Of a stretch of DNA of 13,877 nucleotides, positions 7,359-13,877 are shown one piece after another. Position 1 is the first letter of the stretch. Each line of letters opens with the position of its first letter. Origin of the DNA: Fen-671 sp035502515 (GTDB taxonomy: Bacteria; Actinomycetota; Acidimicrobiia; Acidimicrobiales; Palsa-688). The notes under the pieces are model-generated. The model was not told where the DNA came from, searched no databases, and was given only the letters and a program-made list of their open reading frames with translations. The translations under genes were made by a program, and so were the position numbers. The stretch is from the NCBI GenBank assembly GCA_035502515.1, contig DATJUH010000126.1, forward strand, positions 1 through 13,877, written 5' to 3'.

Positions 7359-8690
7359 TCAGCCGGGCCGGCCACTTGGTTCGAGGCCAGGCTGCCCAGT
7401 GAGCACGGCCCGGGCCGACCCGACCACGTAAAGGGAACCGGTGACGAGGACCAGCTCGTCCCTCTTCGCCTCACCTAGCGCCACGCCGAGCGCCTCGACC
7501 ACGGAACCGGTGGCAACTGCCCGGCAGCCGATCGACCGAGCAGCGGCAGCCACGTCTTCGGCAGACTGCGCCCGCGGCGATGGAGGCGGGCAGGTCACCA
7601 CCAGCCTGGCCTTTGGCGCGTCCAGGGCCGACAGCATCTCTACGGGATCCTTTCCTCCGAGCATCCCGACCACCATGACCCGTGAACGCTCAGTACCGAA
7701 CTCCTCATTGATGGCGGCGGACGAGGCGTGGGCGCCGGCGATGTTCTTGGCCCCGTCGAGGACCACCAGTGGATGCTGTGCCACCACTTCGAGACGTCCG
7801 GGCGAGGTGGCTACGGCGGCCGCTTCGGCCACCACCTCACGGTCCAGCGGGCCACCGAAGAACCCTTCGGCGGCGACCACGGCGTCCAGGAAATTGTCTG
7901 CTTGATAACGGCCGTGAAGGTGGAGGTAGAGGCCCTCGTAGTGTTCACCCGGCGTGCGCAGGTCAAACAGACGGCCCCCCACCGCCACCGCATTGGACTC
8001 GACGGCGAAGTCGCGTCCCGCCAGCCAGATCGTCTCCGGGGCCTCCGCCTCGAAGATCTCGTACAGGTCGGGGTCCGTCTCGCCCAACACCAGGGTGGCC
8101 CCGGGCTTGACGATGCCGGCCTTCTCCCGGGCGATGTGCTCGCGGGTCGGCCCCAGCAGTTCGGTGTGGTCGAGGGCCACGTTGGTGACTATGGACACGG
8201 CGCCATCGGCGATGTTCGTCGCGTCCCAGCGACCGCCCATGCCGACCTCGATCACGGCCACGTCGACGGGGCGATCAGCGAAATACCGGAAAGCGGCCGC
8301 CGTTATCAGCTCGAACCAGGTCGGCCGTCCCACTTGTTCCATCAACGGCTCGAGGTTGGCCAGATCGGACAGGACTTCCGCCAGATCTTCGTCGCTTATG
8401 GGCTCGAGGCCGGACATTATGCGCTCGTTGATTTTTTCGAGGTGCGGGCTCGTAAAAGTCCCAACCGACAGGCCCATCGACATAAACAACTGGCTCAGCG
8501 CCCTCGCCGTGGACGTTTTCCCGTTGGTGCCCGTCAAATGGACGACGGGTTGAGAGTTTTGCGGGTCACCCATCAGATGGGCGAGGCGGCGCATCCTCCC
8601 GGGGTTTGGGGCCTGCAGTCGTCGGTTCGCCAGGATGCGCTCGAGATCCTGGTGGCGGTCGAGCCATGCCAGTGCGTCGCCTAGGTTCAT
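7359..8690 (-). CDS. folC: Folylpolyglutamate synthase / dihydrofolate synthase (FolC)
   Basis: 443 aa Mur-ligase-family enzyme that adds glutamates to folates and, in many bacteria, also joins glutamate to dihydropteroate. Motifs in order: ATP-binding P-loop GTNGKTS (54-60), TSPHLEKINERI (80-91), the metal and substrate block EVGMGGRWDATN (148-159), HTELLGPTREHIAREKAGIVK (175-195), SPGRLEVV (296-303) and the C-terminal DGAKN (312-316). The last is usually DGAHN; the His-to-Lys change is unusual. Length is normal. I chose ATG at 8690 because MNLGDALAWLD matches the family's usual N-terminus; a TTG three codons earlier (8699) is possible. No strong ribosome binding site is seen, only GGCGGA very close to the ATG. 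One gene cannot show whether it is mono- or bifunctional. In Streptomyces valS sits between clpX and folC; here it does not. Confidence 0.92.
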   Translation of the reverse strand: MNLGDALAWLDRHQDLERILANRRLQAPNPGRMRRLAHLMGDPQNSQPVVHLTGTNGKTSTARALSQLFMSMGLSVGTFTSPHLEKINERIMSGLEPISDEDLAEVLSDLANLEPLMEQVGRPTWFELITAAAFRYFADRPVDVAVIEVGMGGRWDATNIADGAVSIVTNVALDHTELLGPTREHIAREKAGIVKPGATLVLGETDPDLYEIFEAEAPETIWLAGRDFAVESNAVAVGGRLFDLRTPGEHYEGLYLHLHGRYQADNFLDAVVAAEGFFGGPLDREVVAEAAAVATSPGRLEVVAQHPLVVLDGAKNIAGAHASSAAINEEFGTERSRVMVVGMLGGKDPVEMLSALDAPKARLVVTCPPPSPRAQSAEDVAAAARSIGCRAVATGSVVEALGVALGEAKRDELVLVTGSLYVVGSARAVLTGQPGLEPSGRPG

Positions 8691-8793
8691 TTCCGCCAAT
8701 CTATCAACCGTGAAATGCTCCCCCTGCCCGCGTGGCAGAACTCACTAACGGGGACCGGCTCCGGCGGCCAGCCTGGTTATCGGATGCGGGGGC

Positions 8794-10071
8794 TCAGCTC
8801 GCCGCCCGGCGGGCCCTCGGCTCTTTGTGGGCAGCCTCGGTCCGCGGCACCAGTGTGGGCGCCACCCGCTCGAGCACGACCGAACGGTCGATAACGCACT
8901 TGCCGATATCGGAACGGCTCGGCAAGTCGTACATGACCTCCAGCAATACCTCTTCGAGGATGGCGCGCAGCCCGCGTGCCCCGGTACCGCGCAGCATGGC
9001 TTGCTCGGCCACGGCCTCGAGGGCGTCCGGAGTGAACTCGAGCTCGACGCCGTCCAGTTCGAACACCTTCCGGTATTGCTTCAGCAGCGCATTTTTGGGC
9101 TCGGTCAAGATGCGGATCAGAGCCTGCTTGTCGAGGGTGGCGACAGTCCCGATCACTGGAAGGCGGCCGACGAACTCGGGAATGAGCCCGAACTTCAACA
9201 GGTCTTCGGGCAGCACGTGGGCCAGGAGCTCGTCCTCGTCGGCTTCGTGCGCCCGCCGGATTTCGGCCCGAAAACCGATCCCCTGACGACCAAGACGGCT
9301 CTGCACGATCCTGTCCAGCCCGGCAAATGCCCCGCCACAGATGAAAAGGACGTTGGTCGTGTCTATCTGGATGAACTCTTGATGGGGGTGCTTGCGGCCG
9401 CCTTGAGGTGGCACCGAAGCGGTCGTCCCTTCGAGGATTTTGAGCAGTGCCTGCTGGACACCTTCACCGGAGACGTCACGGGTGATCGAGGGGTTTTCGC
9501 TCTTGCGGGCGATCTTGTCGATCTCGTCGATGTAAATGATGCCCGTCTCAGCCTTTTTGATATCGTAGTCAGCCGCCTGGATGAGCTTCAGCAGGATGTT
9601 TTCCACGTCTTCGCCCACATAACCGGCTTCGGTGAGCGCGGTGGCATCGGCGATGGCAAAGGGGACGTTGAGCATCTTCGCCAGGGTCTGAGCCAGGAAG
9701 GTCTTCCCGCAGCCTGTCGGGCCGAGCAGGAGGATGTTGGACTTCTGCAGCTCCACGTCGCCGTCGGCGTAGCCACCCGCCTGCACCCTCTTGTAGTGGT
9801 TGTAGACCGCCACCGAGAGGATTTTCTTGGCCCGCTCCTGGCCGATCACATAGTCGTTGAGGAAGTTGAATATCTCCGCCGGCTTGGGGAGCTCGTCGAA
9901 GCGGACCTCCGCCGGCTCGGAAAGCTCCTCCTCGATGATGTCATTGCAGAGGTCGATACATTCATCGCATATGTAGACGCCCGGCCCGGCTATGAGCTTT
10001 TTGACCTGCTTTTGCGATTTTCCGCAAAAAGAGCATTTGACAAGCTCGCTCGATTCGCCGAACTTGGCCAT
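8794..10071 (-). CDS. clpX: ClpX, ATP-dependent unfoldase subunit of ClpXP
   Basis: 425 aa AAA+ ring protein that recognises, unfolds and feeds proteins into ClpP. The N-terminal zinc domain has C13, C16, C35 and C38. The AAA+ core has Walker A GPTGCGKT (117-124), the pore loop GYVG (150-153), Walker B IIYIDEID (178-185), a second pore loop at GGRKHPHQEF (224-233), the IGF loop (265-267) that docks on ClpP, the arginine-finger region PEFVGRLP (298-305), and sensor 2 GARGLR (364-369). Every key residue looked for is present and the length is normal. The ATG at 10071 has a good ribosome binding site (GAGGAG, about 6 bases away). It follows the clpP stop by 16 bp, so the two are almost certainly cotranscribed. 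A 103-bp gap separates it from folC. Confidence 0.97.
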   Translation of the reverse strand: MAKFGESSELVKCSFCGKSQKQVKKLIAGPGVYICDECIDLCNDIIEEELSEPAEVRFDELPKPAEIFNFLNDYVIGQERAKKILSVAVYNHYKRVQAGGYADGDVELQKSNILLLGPTGCGKTFLAQTLAKMLNVPFAIADATALTEAGYVGEDVENILLKLIQAADYDIKKAETGIIYIDEIDKIARKSENPSITRDVSGEGVQQALLKILEGTTASVPPQGGRKHPHQEFIQIDTTNVLFICGGAFAGLDRIVQSRLGRQGIGFRAEIRRAHEADEDELLAHVLPEDLLKFGLIPEFVGRLPVIGTVATLDKQALIRILTEPKNALLKQYRKVFELDGVELEFTPDALEAVAEQAMLRGTGARGLRAILEEVLLEVMYDLPSRSDIGKCVIDRSVVLERVAPTLVPRTEAAHKEPRARRAAS

Positions 10072-10087
10072 CCCTGCTCCTCGCTGC

Positions 10088-10720
10088 TCAGGCTACACCG
10101 GCGGCTTGGGGGACGCCGGCCAGCTCACGGGTCGTAATCACTTCATCGATAATGCCGTACTGTTGCGCCTCTGCCGCGCTCATTATGAAGTCCCGATCAG
10201 TATCTGATGCCACTTTATCGAGTGTCTGGCCGGTATCGAGACCGATCATTTCGTTCAACAAGTCCCGCATTCGGACGATCTCCTTGGCCTGGATCTCGAT
10301 GTCCGCGGCTTGGCCGGCGGCGCCGCCGTACGGCTGGTGCAGGAGGATGCGGGCATGCGGGAGAGCGTAACGTTTGCCCTTGGTCCCCCCGGCCAGGATA
10401 ACGGCCGCCGCCGACGCAGCCTGGCCGTAGCAGAACGTCGAGATGTCGTTGCGCACGAACTTCATGGTGTCGTACACGGCGAACAGGGCGGTGATATCGC
10501 CCCCGGGCGAGTTGATGTAGATGCTGATGTCCTTGTCGGGGTTCTTGTACTCGAGGTAAAGCAGCTGGGCGCACACGGCGTTGGCCACGTAGTCGTCGAT
10601 CGGGGTCCCGAGGAACACGATGTTCTCCTCGAGCATCCGCGAGAACAGGTCGTAACCTCGCTCTCCCCGGTTGGTCTGCTCGAAGATGCCAGGAACGTGG
10701 TACTGGCTCACTACTCTCAC
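10088..10720 (-). CDS. clpP: ClpP, ATP-dependent Clp protease proteolytic subunit (ClpP2-like)
   Basis: 210 aa serine peptidase that forms the barrel-shaped chamber of ClpXP. The catalytic triad is S103 in GQAASAAA, H128 in ILLHQP and D177 in DTDRDF. The block YINSPGGDIT (68-77) is also typical. GQAASAAA and the YDTMKFVRNDI stretch resemble actinobacterial ClpP2 rather than ClpP1. The frame is open well upstream, into tig, but without ClpP sequence. Two GTG starts are plausible: 10720, with GGAGG 6 bases upstream (chosen), and 10711, with AGGTGAG 4 bases upstream. The difference is three residues. The gene lies 49 bp after tig and 16 bp before clpX. Many actinobacteria have two clpP genes in tandem at this spot and need both for activity; only one is here. 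Confidence 0.94.
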   Translation of the reverse strand: MRVVSQYHVPGIFEQTNRGERGYDLFSRMLEENIVFLGTPIDDYVANAVCAQLLYLEYKNPDKDISIYINSPGGDITALFAVYDTMKFVRNDISTFCYGQAASAAAVILAGGTKGKRYALPHARILLHQPYGGAAGQAADIEIQAKEIVRMRDLLNEMIGLDTGQTLDKVASDTDRDFIMSAAEAQQYGIIDEVITTRELAGVPQAAGVA

Positions 10721-10769
10721 CTGGCACCTCCACTTGTCGCGCCGCGCCTCCCGCCAATCCCCACCGTCG

Positions 10770-12347
10770 TCACTCGGTACCTCTCGCTGCGTCTTCGGCC
10801 GCTTCGTCTTCGGCCGCTTCGTCCCCGGTCGGGGCGTCACCGGTCGGGGCGTCAACGGTCGGGGCGTCAACGGTCGGGGCGTCAACGGCGCCCACCACCT
10901 GGTCCACCTCATGACCGGCAGTTTCAGCCTCAGGGCGAGCCCCGGCGCCGGCAGCGGCGGACGACCCGAGCTGCACACTCGTCCCCGCCGGCTCCGCAAC
11001 TAGATCCACCTGACCAGGTAGGTCGTTGTCAGTTATCGCCTGGCTATCTCGTTGTAGCAGCGCCCGGTCCACCGGGTTGCCCTCCTCGTCGATCAACTCG
11101 GCGTGTTCGACTAGCCAGTCGAAGGCCTTGCTCTTCTTCAGATCCGAGCGTACCGCGAGACGCTGCCCTCTGCGCTCAACCTCTTGCTTGAAAGTGGCCG
11201 CCGGGACCCCGGCCTGCTGGGCCATTCGGTCCATGAAGTCGTCCAGTTCGGACTCCGAGGGCTCGATACCGACCTCGTCCGCCACCGCCCGCAGAGCCAG
11301 GTCGCCTTTCACATTGGGGATGGCCTGCTCGCGCAGCTGGGCGATGACCTCCTCGGTCGTACGGCCCATCGCCTCCAGGTACCGCTGGAGAGGTATGCCC
11401 TGGCTGTCGAGCCGGCGGCCGAGTTCTTCGGCGCTGCGCCGGGTCTCGGCATCCACCAGTACGGCAGGAGGGTCCTCAGTGACCAGGGCCACAAGCGCCT
11501 CGAGGGTACCGTTACGCAACGCGAACGCTGACTGCAGTCGCTTGCTCTCTGTGAGTCGTTTGTCGATATCCTCTCGCAGTTCGGCCAGCGTGGAAAACTC
11601 GGAAGCTTCGGACGCCCACTCGTCTGTGGCCTCCGGCAGGACCTTCTCCTGGACCTGCTTGACCACTACTTCCACCTGCACCGGGCTGTCGCCGATCTCG
11701 GCAGCGAAGTTGACGGTGTCCGCCGCTTTGTGCCCAGGGAGGTGCTCGTCGAGTTCCGGCAGGTCGTTGCCGGCCCCGAGCTCCACCGAGTAGTCGGTAT
11801 AGGACATCCCGGCCACGGGCTTGCCGTCGCGGGTGGCGCTCATGTCGATCACCACGCTGTCACCGCTCCGGGCCTCTCGCTCGACCGGGGCCAGTTCGGC
11901 GAAGTTGCTCCTCAGGCGGTCCAGCTGAGCCTGGATATCTTCCTCGCTCACCACCGGGTTGGGCACGGTCACCTTGAGTGACTCGTAGCCGTCCAGCTTC
12001 AGCTGGGGCCTGACCTCCACGACGGCGTCGAAAGCCAGTGCGCCGGTGTCCCGGCCCGAGGTGACCTCGATCTGAGCCTGGTCGATGATGTCGACGGCCT
12101 TGTCACGGACGGCGCGGTCGTACCAGACCGGGATGTTGTCCTCCAGCGCCTGCTGGCGCACGGCGGGCTTGCCGATCCTGGCCTCGAGCACCGGCCGCGG
12201 CGTTTTGCCCGGCCGGAAACCGGGCACTCGCAGCTCCTTGGCAAACTTGGCGAACGTCTCGTCGATGGCCTTTTCGACCTCGGCTTCTTCCACTTCGATC
12301 GAGAGCTTGACCTTGTTGCCCTCCAGTGGAGCCACTTGGGCCTTCAT
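10770..12347 (-). CDS. tig: Trigger factor, ribosome-associated chaperone and prolyl isomerase
   Basis: 525 aa chaperone that binds the ribosome exit tunnel and shields nascent chains. The N-terminal ribosome-binding domain carries the signature GFRPGKTP (43-50). An FKBP-type isomerase domain spans about 157-235, and the helical SurA-like C-terminal domain about 240-430. The protein is longer than the usual 430-470 aa because of a low-complexity acidic and Ala/Pro/Thr-rich tail (about 431-525). Near its end this holds VDAPT repeats (488-502), GDAPTGD (503-509) and EAAED twice (510-519), encoded by 15-bp tandem DNA repeats. The ATG at 12347 is the only start that fits the family's N-terminus (MKAQVAPLEGNKVKL); the ribosome binding site is weak and distant (GAGGTAGG, about 14 bases). 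It heads the tig-clpP-clpX group; clpP begins 49 bp after its stop. Confidence 0.95.
   Translation of the reverse strand: MKAQVAPLEGNKVKLSIEVEEAEVEKAIDETFAKFAKELRVPGFRPGKTPRPVLEARIGKPAVRQQALEDNIPVWYDRAVRDKAVDIIDQAQIEVTSGRDTGALAFDAVVEVRPQLKLDGYESLKVTVPNPVVSEEDIQAQLDRLRSNFAELAPVEREARSGDSVVIDMSATRDGKPVAGMSYTDYSVELGAGNDLPELDEHLPGHKAADTVNFAAEIGDSPVQVEVVVKQVQEKVLPEATDEWASEASEFSTLAELREDIDKRLTESKRLQSAFALRNGTLEALVALVTEDPPAVLVDAETRRSAEELGRRLDSQGIPLQRYLEAMGRTTEEVIAQLREQAIPNVKGDLALRAVADEVGIEPSESELDDFMDRMAQQAGVPAATFKQEVERRGQRLAVRSDLKKSKAFDWLVEHAELIDEEGNPVDRALLQRDSQAITDNDLPGQVDLVAEPAGTSVQLGSSAAAGAGARPEAETAGHEVDQVVGAVDAPTVDAPTVDAPTGDAPTGDEAAEDEAAEDAARGTE
10791..10820. repeat. two perfect 15-bp tandem repeats in tig
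   Basis: GTCTTCGGCCGCTTC occurs twice without mismatch. On the minus strand it encodes the EAAED-EAAED end of the trigger factor tail. The unit is a multiple of three, so copy-number change would not shift the frame. Confidence 0.85.
10826..10885. repeat. four 15-bp tandem repeats in tig
   Basis: CGGTCGGGGCGTCAA occurs four times in a row, the first copy (10826-10840) ending in C instead of A. It encodes VDAPT/GDAPT units of the trigger factor tail and keeps the frame. Near-perfect identity at DNA level suggests recent slippage or expansion. Confidence 0.85.
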
Positions 12348-12550
12348 ATGAGAAGCGGAGCCTACCTCGCCGCGACGGGTTGGCGGGTCACGCCGGCGGC
12401 TGGAACGACCCGCTCAAGCCGTACCCGGCTGGGACCACAGGCGCTACGGGGACCTACTCGGGCGAATGCCGTAGGCGTAATTTCACTTGCGTATGAATTG
12501 GCTGAAGGTTGCCGGGATAGCCGCGGACTGGTGCTGGCGGCCGGTCGCGC

Positions 12551-12590
12551 CGGACCGCCCCGGACCGCCCCGGACCGCCCCGGGTCGCCG
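12551..12590. repeat. 10-bp tandem repeat upstream of tig
   Basis: CGGACCGCCC is repeated three times exactly (12551-12580), followed by a degenerate copy, CGGGTCGCCG. It is non-coding, about 200 bases before the tig start. No function is apparent. Confidence 0.7.
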
Positions 12591-12712
12591 CCGGCACGTC
12601 TGAGCGCGCCAGGTGCGGTCATCGTTACCCTGGCGCGCAAAGGGTCACCCGCAATGGCCGCACGAGCTGACGGTCCTGGCTGCGCCCGAAGGGCGCCGGC
12701 GCCAGTCCCTTC

Positions 12713-12792
12713 CGGCGCTGTTCTCGTTGCGGTTTGGCTAATTTGTCGCGATCGGCGGCAAAAAGAGCCGCAAAACGCAACAGGAAGCGCCG
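12713..12792. other. 80-bp nested inverted repeat, possible structured RNA
   Basis: Paired segments, outside to inside: CGGCGCT (12713-12719) with AGCGCCG (12786-12792), GTTGCG with CGCAAC, GGCT with AGCC, and an inner hairpin TTTGTCGC/GCGGCAAA with the loop GATCG, one G-T pair included. Small bulges separate them. The order of the pairs is collinear, so the whole element can fold as one long hairpin. The strand and function are unknown. Confidence 0.45.
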
Positions 12793-13082
12793 ATTGCACC
12801 CAGAAGAGCGGTGTGCGGGGGCTCCCCTCACGCCGGCGCCACGGCCGGAGCGCCCTGAGGCTGCCGGGTGTGCTTGCCATGCGCTGTGCCGGTCGTGCCC
12901 GGCCGGCCTTGGGCCTGCCCTCGGCGGGCGGGACCGCACCCGCCCGACTGGCAGCCATGACTGGCCATACTGATTGGCAGCCGCTGTCCAGTAGGCCACC
13001 AATGCCGGACCGAGTGGCCCGCCTGGAGTGGTCGGCCCGGAACGGCCCGCCCGGGAGGGCAGGCCCGCAACGGTCGACGCGG

Positions 13083-13088
13083 TACCAT
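13083..13088 (+). promoter_or_regulatory. possible -10 element of tRNA-Pro
   Basis: TACCAT matches the TAnnnT pattern, about 29 bases before the mature tRNA 5' end, which suits a tRNA promoter. No acceptable -35 hexamer stands 16-18 bases upstream, so the call is weak. Confidence 0.2.
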
Positions 13089-13116
13089 CTGGAGTCGGCT
13101 GTCACAGCTGAACGGC

Positions 13117-13192
13117 CGGGGAGTAGCGCAGTTGGTAGCGCACCTGCTTTGGGAGCAGGAGGCCGCGGGTTCAAGTCCCGCCTCCCCGACCA
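13117..13192 (+). tRNA. tRNA-Pro, anticodon UGG
   Basis: A complete 76-nt cloverleaf. Acceptor stem CGGGGAG/CTCCCCG, D stem GCGC/GCGC, anticodon stem CCTGC/GCAGG with the 7-base loop TTTGGGA (anticodon TGG at 13150-13152), 5-base variable loop, T stem GCGGG/CCCGC with loop TTCAAGT. All stems are perfectly paired. The discriminator A and the CCA end (13190-13192) are encoded. It reads proline codons CCA and CCG, and by wobble possibly all four. It lies on the strand opposite to the tig cluster. Directly after it come two more ACCA units and a near-copy of its 3' end (13208-13219). Confidence 0.97.
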
Positions 13193-13207
13193 ACCAACCA
13201 GGTCCCT

Positions 13208-13219
13208 CCTCCCCGGCCA
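13208..13219 (+). repeat. near-copy of the tRNA-Pro 3' end
   Basis: CCTCCCCGGCCA matches the last 12 bases of the tRNA (CCTCCCCGACCA, 13181-13192) at 11 of 12 positions. The stretch between contains extra ACCA units. This could be a trace of duplication or of tRNA-end recombination, but the match is short and GC-rich. Confidence 0.3.
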
Positions 13220-13641
13220 AGAAAGTCCCCATAAATGGCGGCGTGGCGGAGCCTTGGAGACGAGTGCCGGCCAGGTCGGCGCCTGGCCCAGCGAACCTGG
13301 CGTGGGGCGCCGTTGCCCCGGGAGCCGTCAACGCTTGGCTTCCCCGGGCCCTGGGGTGGGTGCTCCCGCCAAAGGCCATCGAGGAACGAGCTGACTGTCG
13401 CGCCATCACAGCCGTGGCTGAGCCGGCCGCGCCATTGTGGCGTTCCATTAAATCCGCCAAAACACAGCTCGGGAGGACACTTCTGGGTGCGAAAGTCGTT
13501 TTTGGGTGTCAACACCGAACCGCAACAACGGTCCTGGTACCCAGTCTGGGCCAGCCGCGGTCCATGCAGACGATTTAGCGATAGTTGAACTAACTGGAGC
13601 TGGCTCCGTGAAGGCAATTTCCCATAAACTTTCCTCTGACC

Positions 13642-13660
13642 GTCAGTAGCCGTCACTGAC
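13642..13660. other. short hairpin or operator-like inverted repeat
   Basis: GTCAGT (13642-13647) pairs with ACTGAC (13655-13660) around a 7-base spacer. It lies about 105 bases upstream of the predicted promoter of the right-edge gene. It could be a protein-binding site; chance is also possible. Confidence 0.2.
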
Positions 13661-13764
13661 CGAAGGCAAGCAACTTTCGCATGTCTGCGGGGTCCGGCGG
13701 TACGGGAAGCTAAAAGCGATCAACTCGCTCAGCGGCAATTCGACATCAGTGCCCCGTGACCGGG

Positions 13765-13793
13765 TTGACTCGCCCCCGTCCATCGACCAGAAT
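13765..13793 (+). promoter_or_regulatory. predicted promoter of the right-edge gene
   Basis: TTGACT (13765-13770, 5 of 6 to the -35 consensus), a 17-base spacer, then CAGAAT (13788-13793, 4 of 6 to the -10). Transcription would start near 13800, giving a leader of about 65 nt before the GTG at 13867. Position, orientation and the ribosome binding site downstream agree. Confidence 0.45.
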
Positions 13794-13866
13794 GACGCCG
13801 GCTGAGCCTCAACGGTCCCGGTCGAGCTCATCCCCCACTATTCCACCGAGGCAATAAAGGAGCACC

Positions 13867-13877
13867 GTGCGCTGGGC
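13867..13877 (+). CDS. probable gene start cut by the window edge
   Basis: GTG at 13867 is preceded by AAAGGAG (13856-13862), an excellent ribosome binding site 4 bases away, and by a predicted promoter at 13765-13793. Only the first codons (Met-Arg-Trp) are in the window, so nothing can be said about the product. The gene points away from tig, in the same direction as the tRNA. Confidence 0.45.

Larger units (their letters stand above)
12348..13116. other. gene-free region between tig and tRNA-Pro
   Basis: 769 bp with no gene I can support. Long frames exist on both strands, as expected at this GC content, but they lack ribosome binding sites and family motifs; one of them simply translates the antisense of the tRNA. 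The tig promoter should lie here. An AT-richer patch at 12478-12505 is a candidate location, but I cannot pick good hexamers. The region also holds a 10-bp tandem repeat (12551-12590) and a nested inverted repeat (12713-12792), flanked by the GC palindrome GGCGCCGGCGCC (12692-12703) and the complementary CGCCGGCGCC (12831-12840). Confidence 0.55.
13193..13866. other. gene-free region after tRNA-Pro
   Basis: 674 bp with no supported gene. GC content visibly drops around 13440-13720. Noted inside: a near-copy of the tRNA 3' end (13208-13219), a short inverted repeat GGTGT/ACACC (13505-13516), a hairpin GTCAGT/ACTGAC (13642-13660), and a promoter (13765-13793) for the gene at the right edge. Open frames here lack ribosome binding sites, and several run through or antisense to the tRNA. 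Confidence 0.5.

Noticed and set aside
8827..10137. Plus-strand frame of 436 codons opposite clpX
   Set aside because: It is a mirror of a fully intact clpX. High third-position GC keeps antisense frames open, and the product resembles nothing.
10791..10885. CRISPR-like repeat array
   Set aside because: The units are 15 bp, directly adjacent with no spacers, and in frame within tig.
10721..10999. Upstream extension of clpP by 93 codons
   Set aside because: Most of it is the tig tail repeat read in another frame. Good GTG starts with ribosome binding sites lie at 10720 and 10711.
12362..13174. Minus-strand frame of 270 codons covering the region upstream of tig
   Set aside because: Its nearest relative 12828-13460 reads GEAGLEPAASCSQSRC where it crosses the tRNA; this peptide is a well-known artefact of translating the antisense strand of tRNA genes. 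Neither frame has a ribosome binding site or family motif.

Overview
The window is high-GC DNA from what looks like an actinobacterial chromosome (Actinomycetota). It carries ten complete protein genes, all on the minus strand, in a conserved housekeeping order, plus one tRNA gene and one probable truncated gene on the plus strand. Reading the minus strand in the direction of transcription, the order is tig, clpP, clpX, folC, ndk, mreB, mreC, mreD, mrdA (PBP2), rodA. From memory this matches the Streptomyces order (tig-clpP1-clpP2-clpX-valS-folC-ndk-mreBCD-pbp2-rodA), except that here there is one clpP and no valS. The ClpP resembles the actinobacterial ClpP2 type. A complete mreBCD-PBP2-RodA set argues against a mycobacterial or corynebacterial source. 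A deep lineage such as Acidimicrobiia is a guess and cannot be settled from this sequence.

Layout. 1-406 is the region downstream of rodA: no gene, one strong three-part hairpin (47-102). 407-6396 is the cell-elongation operon mreB-mreC-mreD-mrdA-rodA, tightly packed (12 bp, 104 bp, 4 bp, then a 1-base overlap). 6397-6674 is a leader with a probable promoter, an operator-like palindrome on the promoter, and strong hairpins before mreB. 6675-7106 is ndk and 7359-8690 is folC. 8794-12347 is the protein quality-control group: trigger factor, the ClpP peptidase and its ClpX unfoldase. 12348-13116 has no gene but holds a 10-bp tandem repeat and an 80-bp nested inverted repeat. 13117-13192 is tRNA-Pro(UGG) with encoded CCA. 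13193-13866 has no recognisable gene, but ends with a promoter and ribosome binding site for a gene starting at 13867 and running out of the window.

How the genes work together. Trigger factor meets nascent chains at the ribosome exit, and ClpXP degrades tagged or damaged proteins. FolC polyglutamates folates and Ndk balances nucleoside triphosphates. MreB filaments, MreC and MreD position the RodA glycosyltransferase and PBP2 transpeptidase that build side-wall peptidoglycan.

I found no phage, defence, CRISPR, insertion sequence or secondary-metabolism genes, and no clearly new multi-gene system. The points most worth a second look are non-coding: the hairpin at 47-102, the nested inverted repeat at 12713-12792, and the structured mreB leader. 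Beside these is the repeat-built acidic tail of trigger factor.
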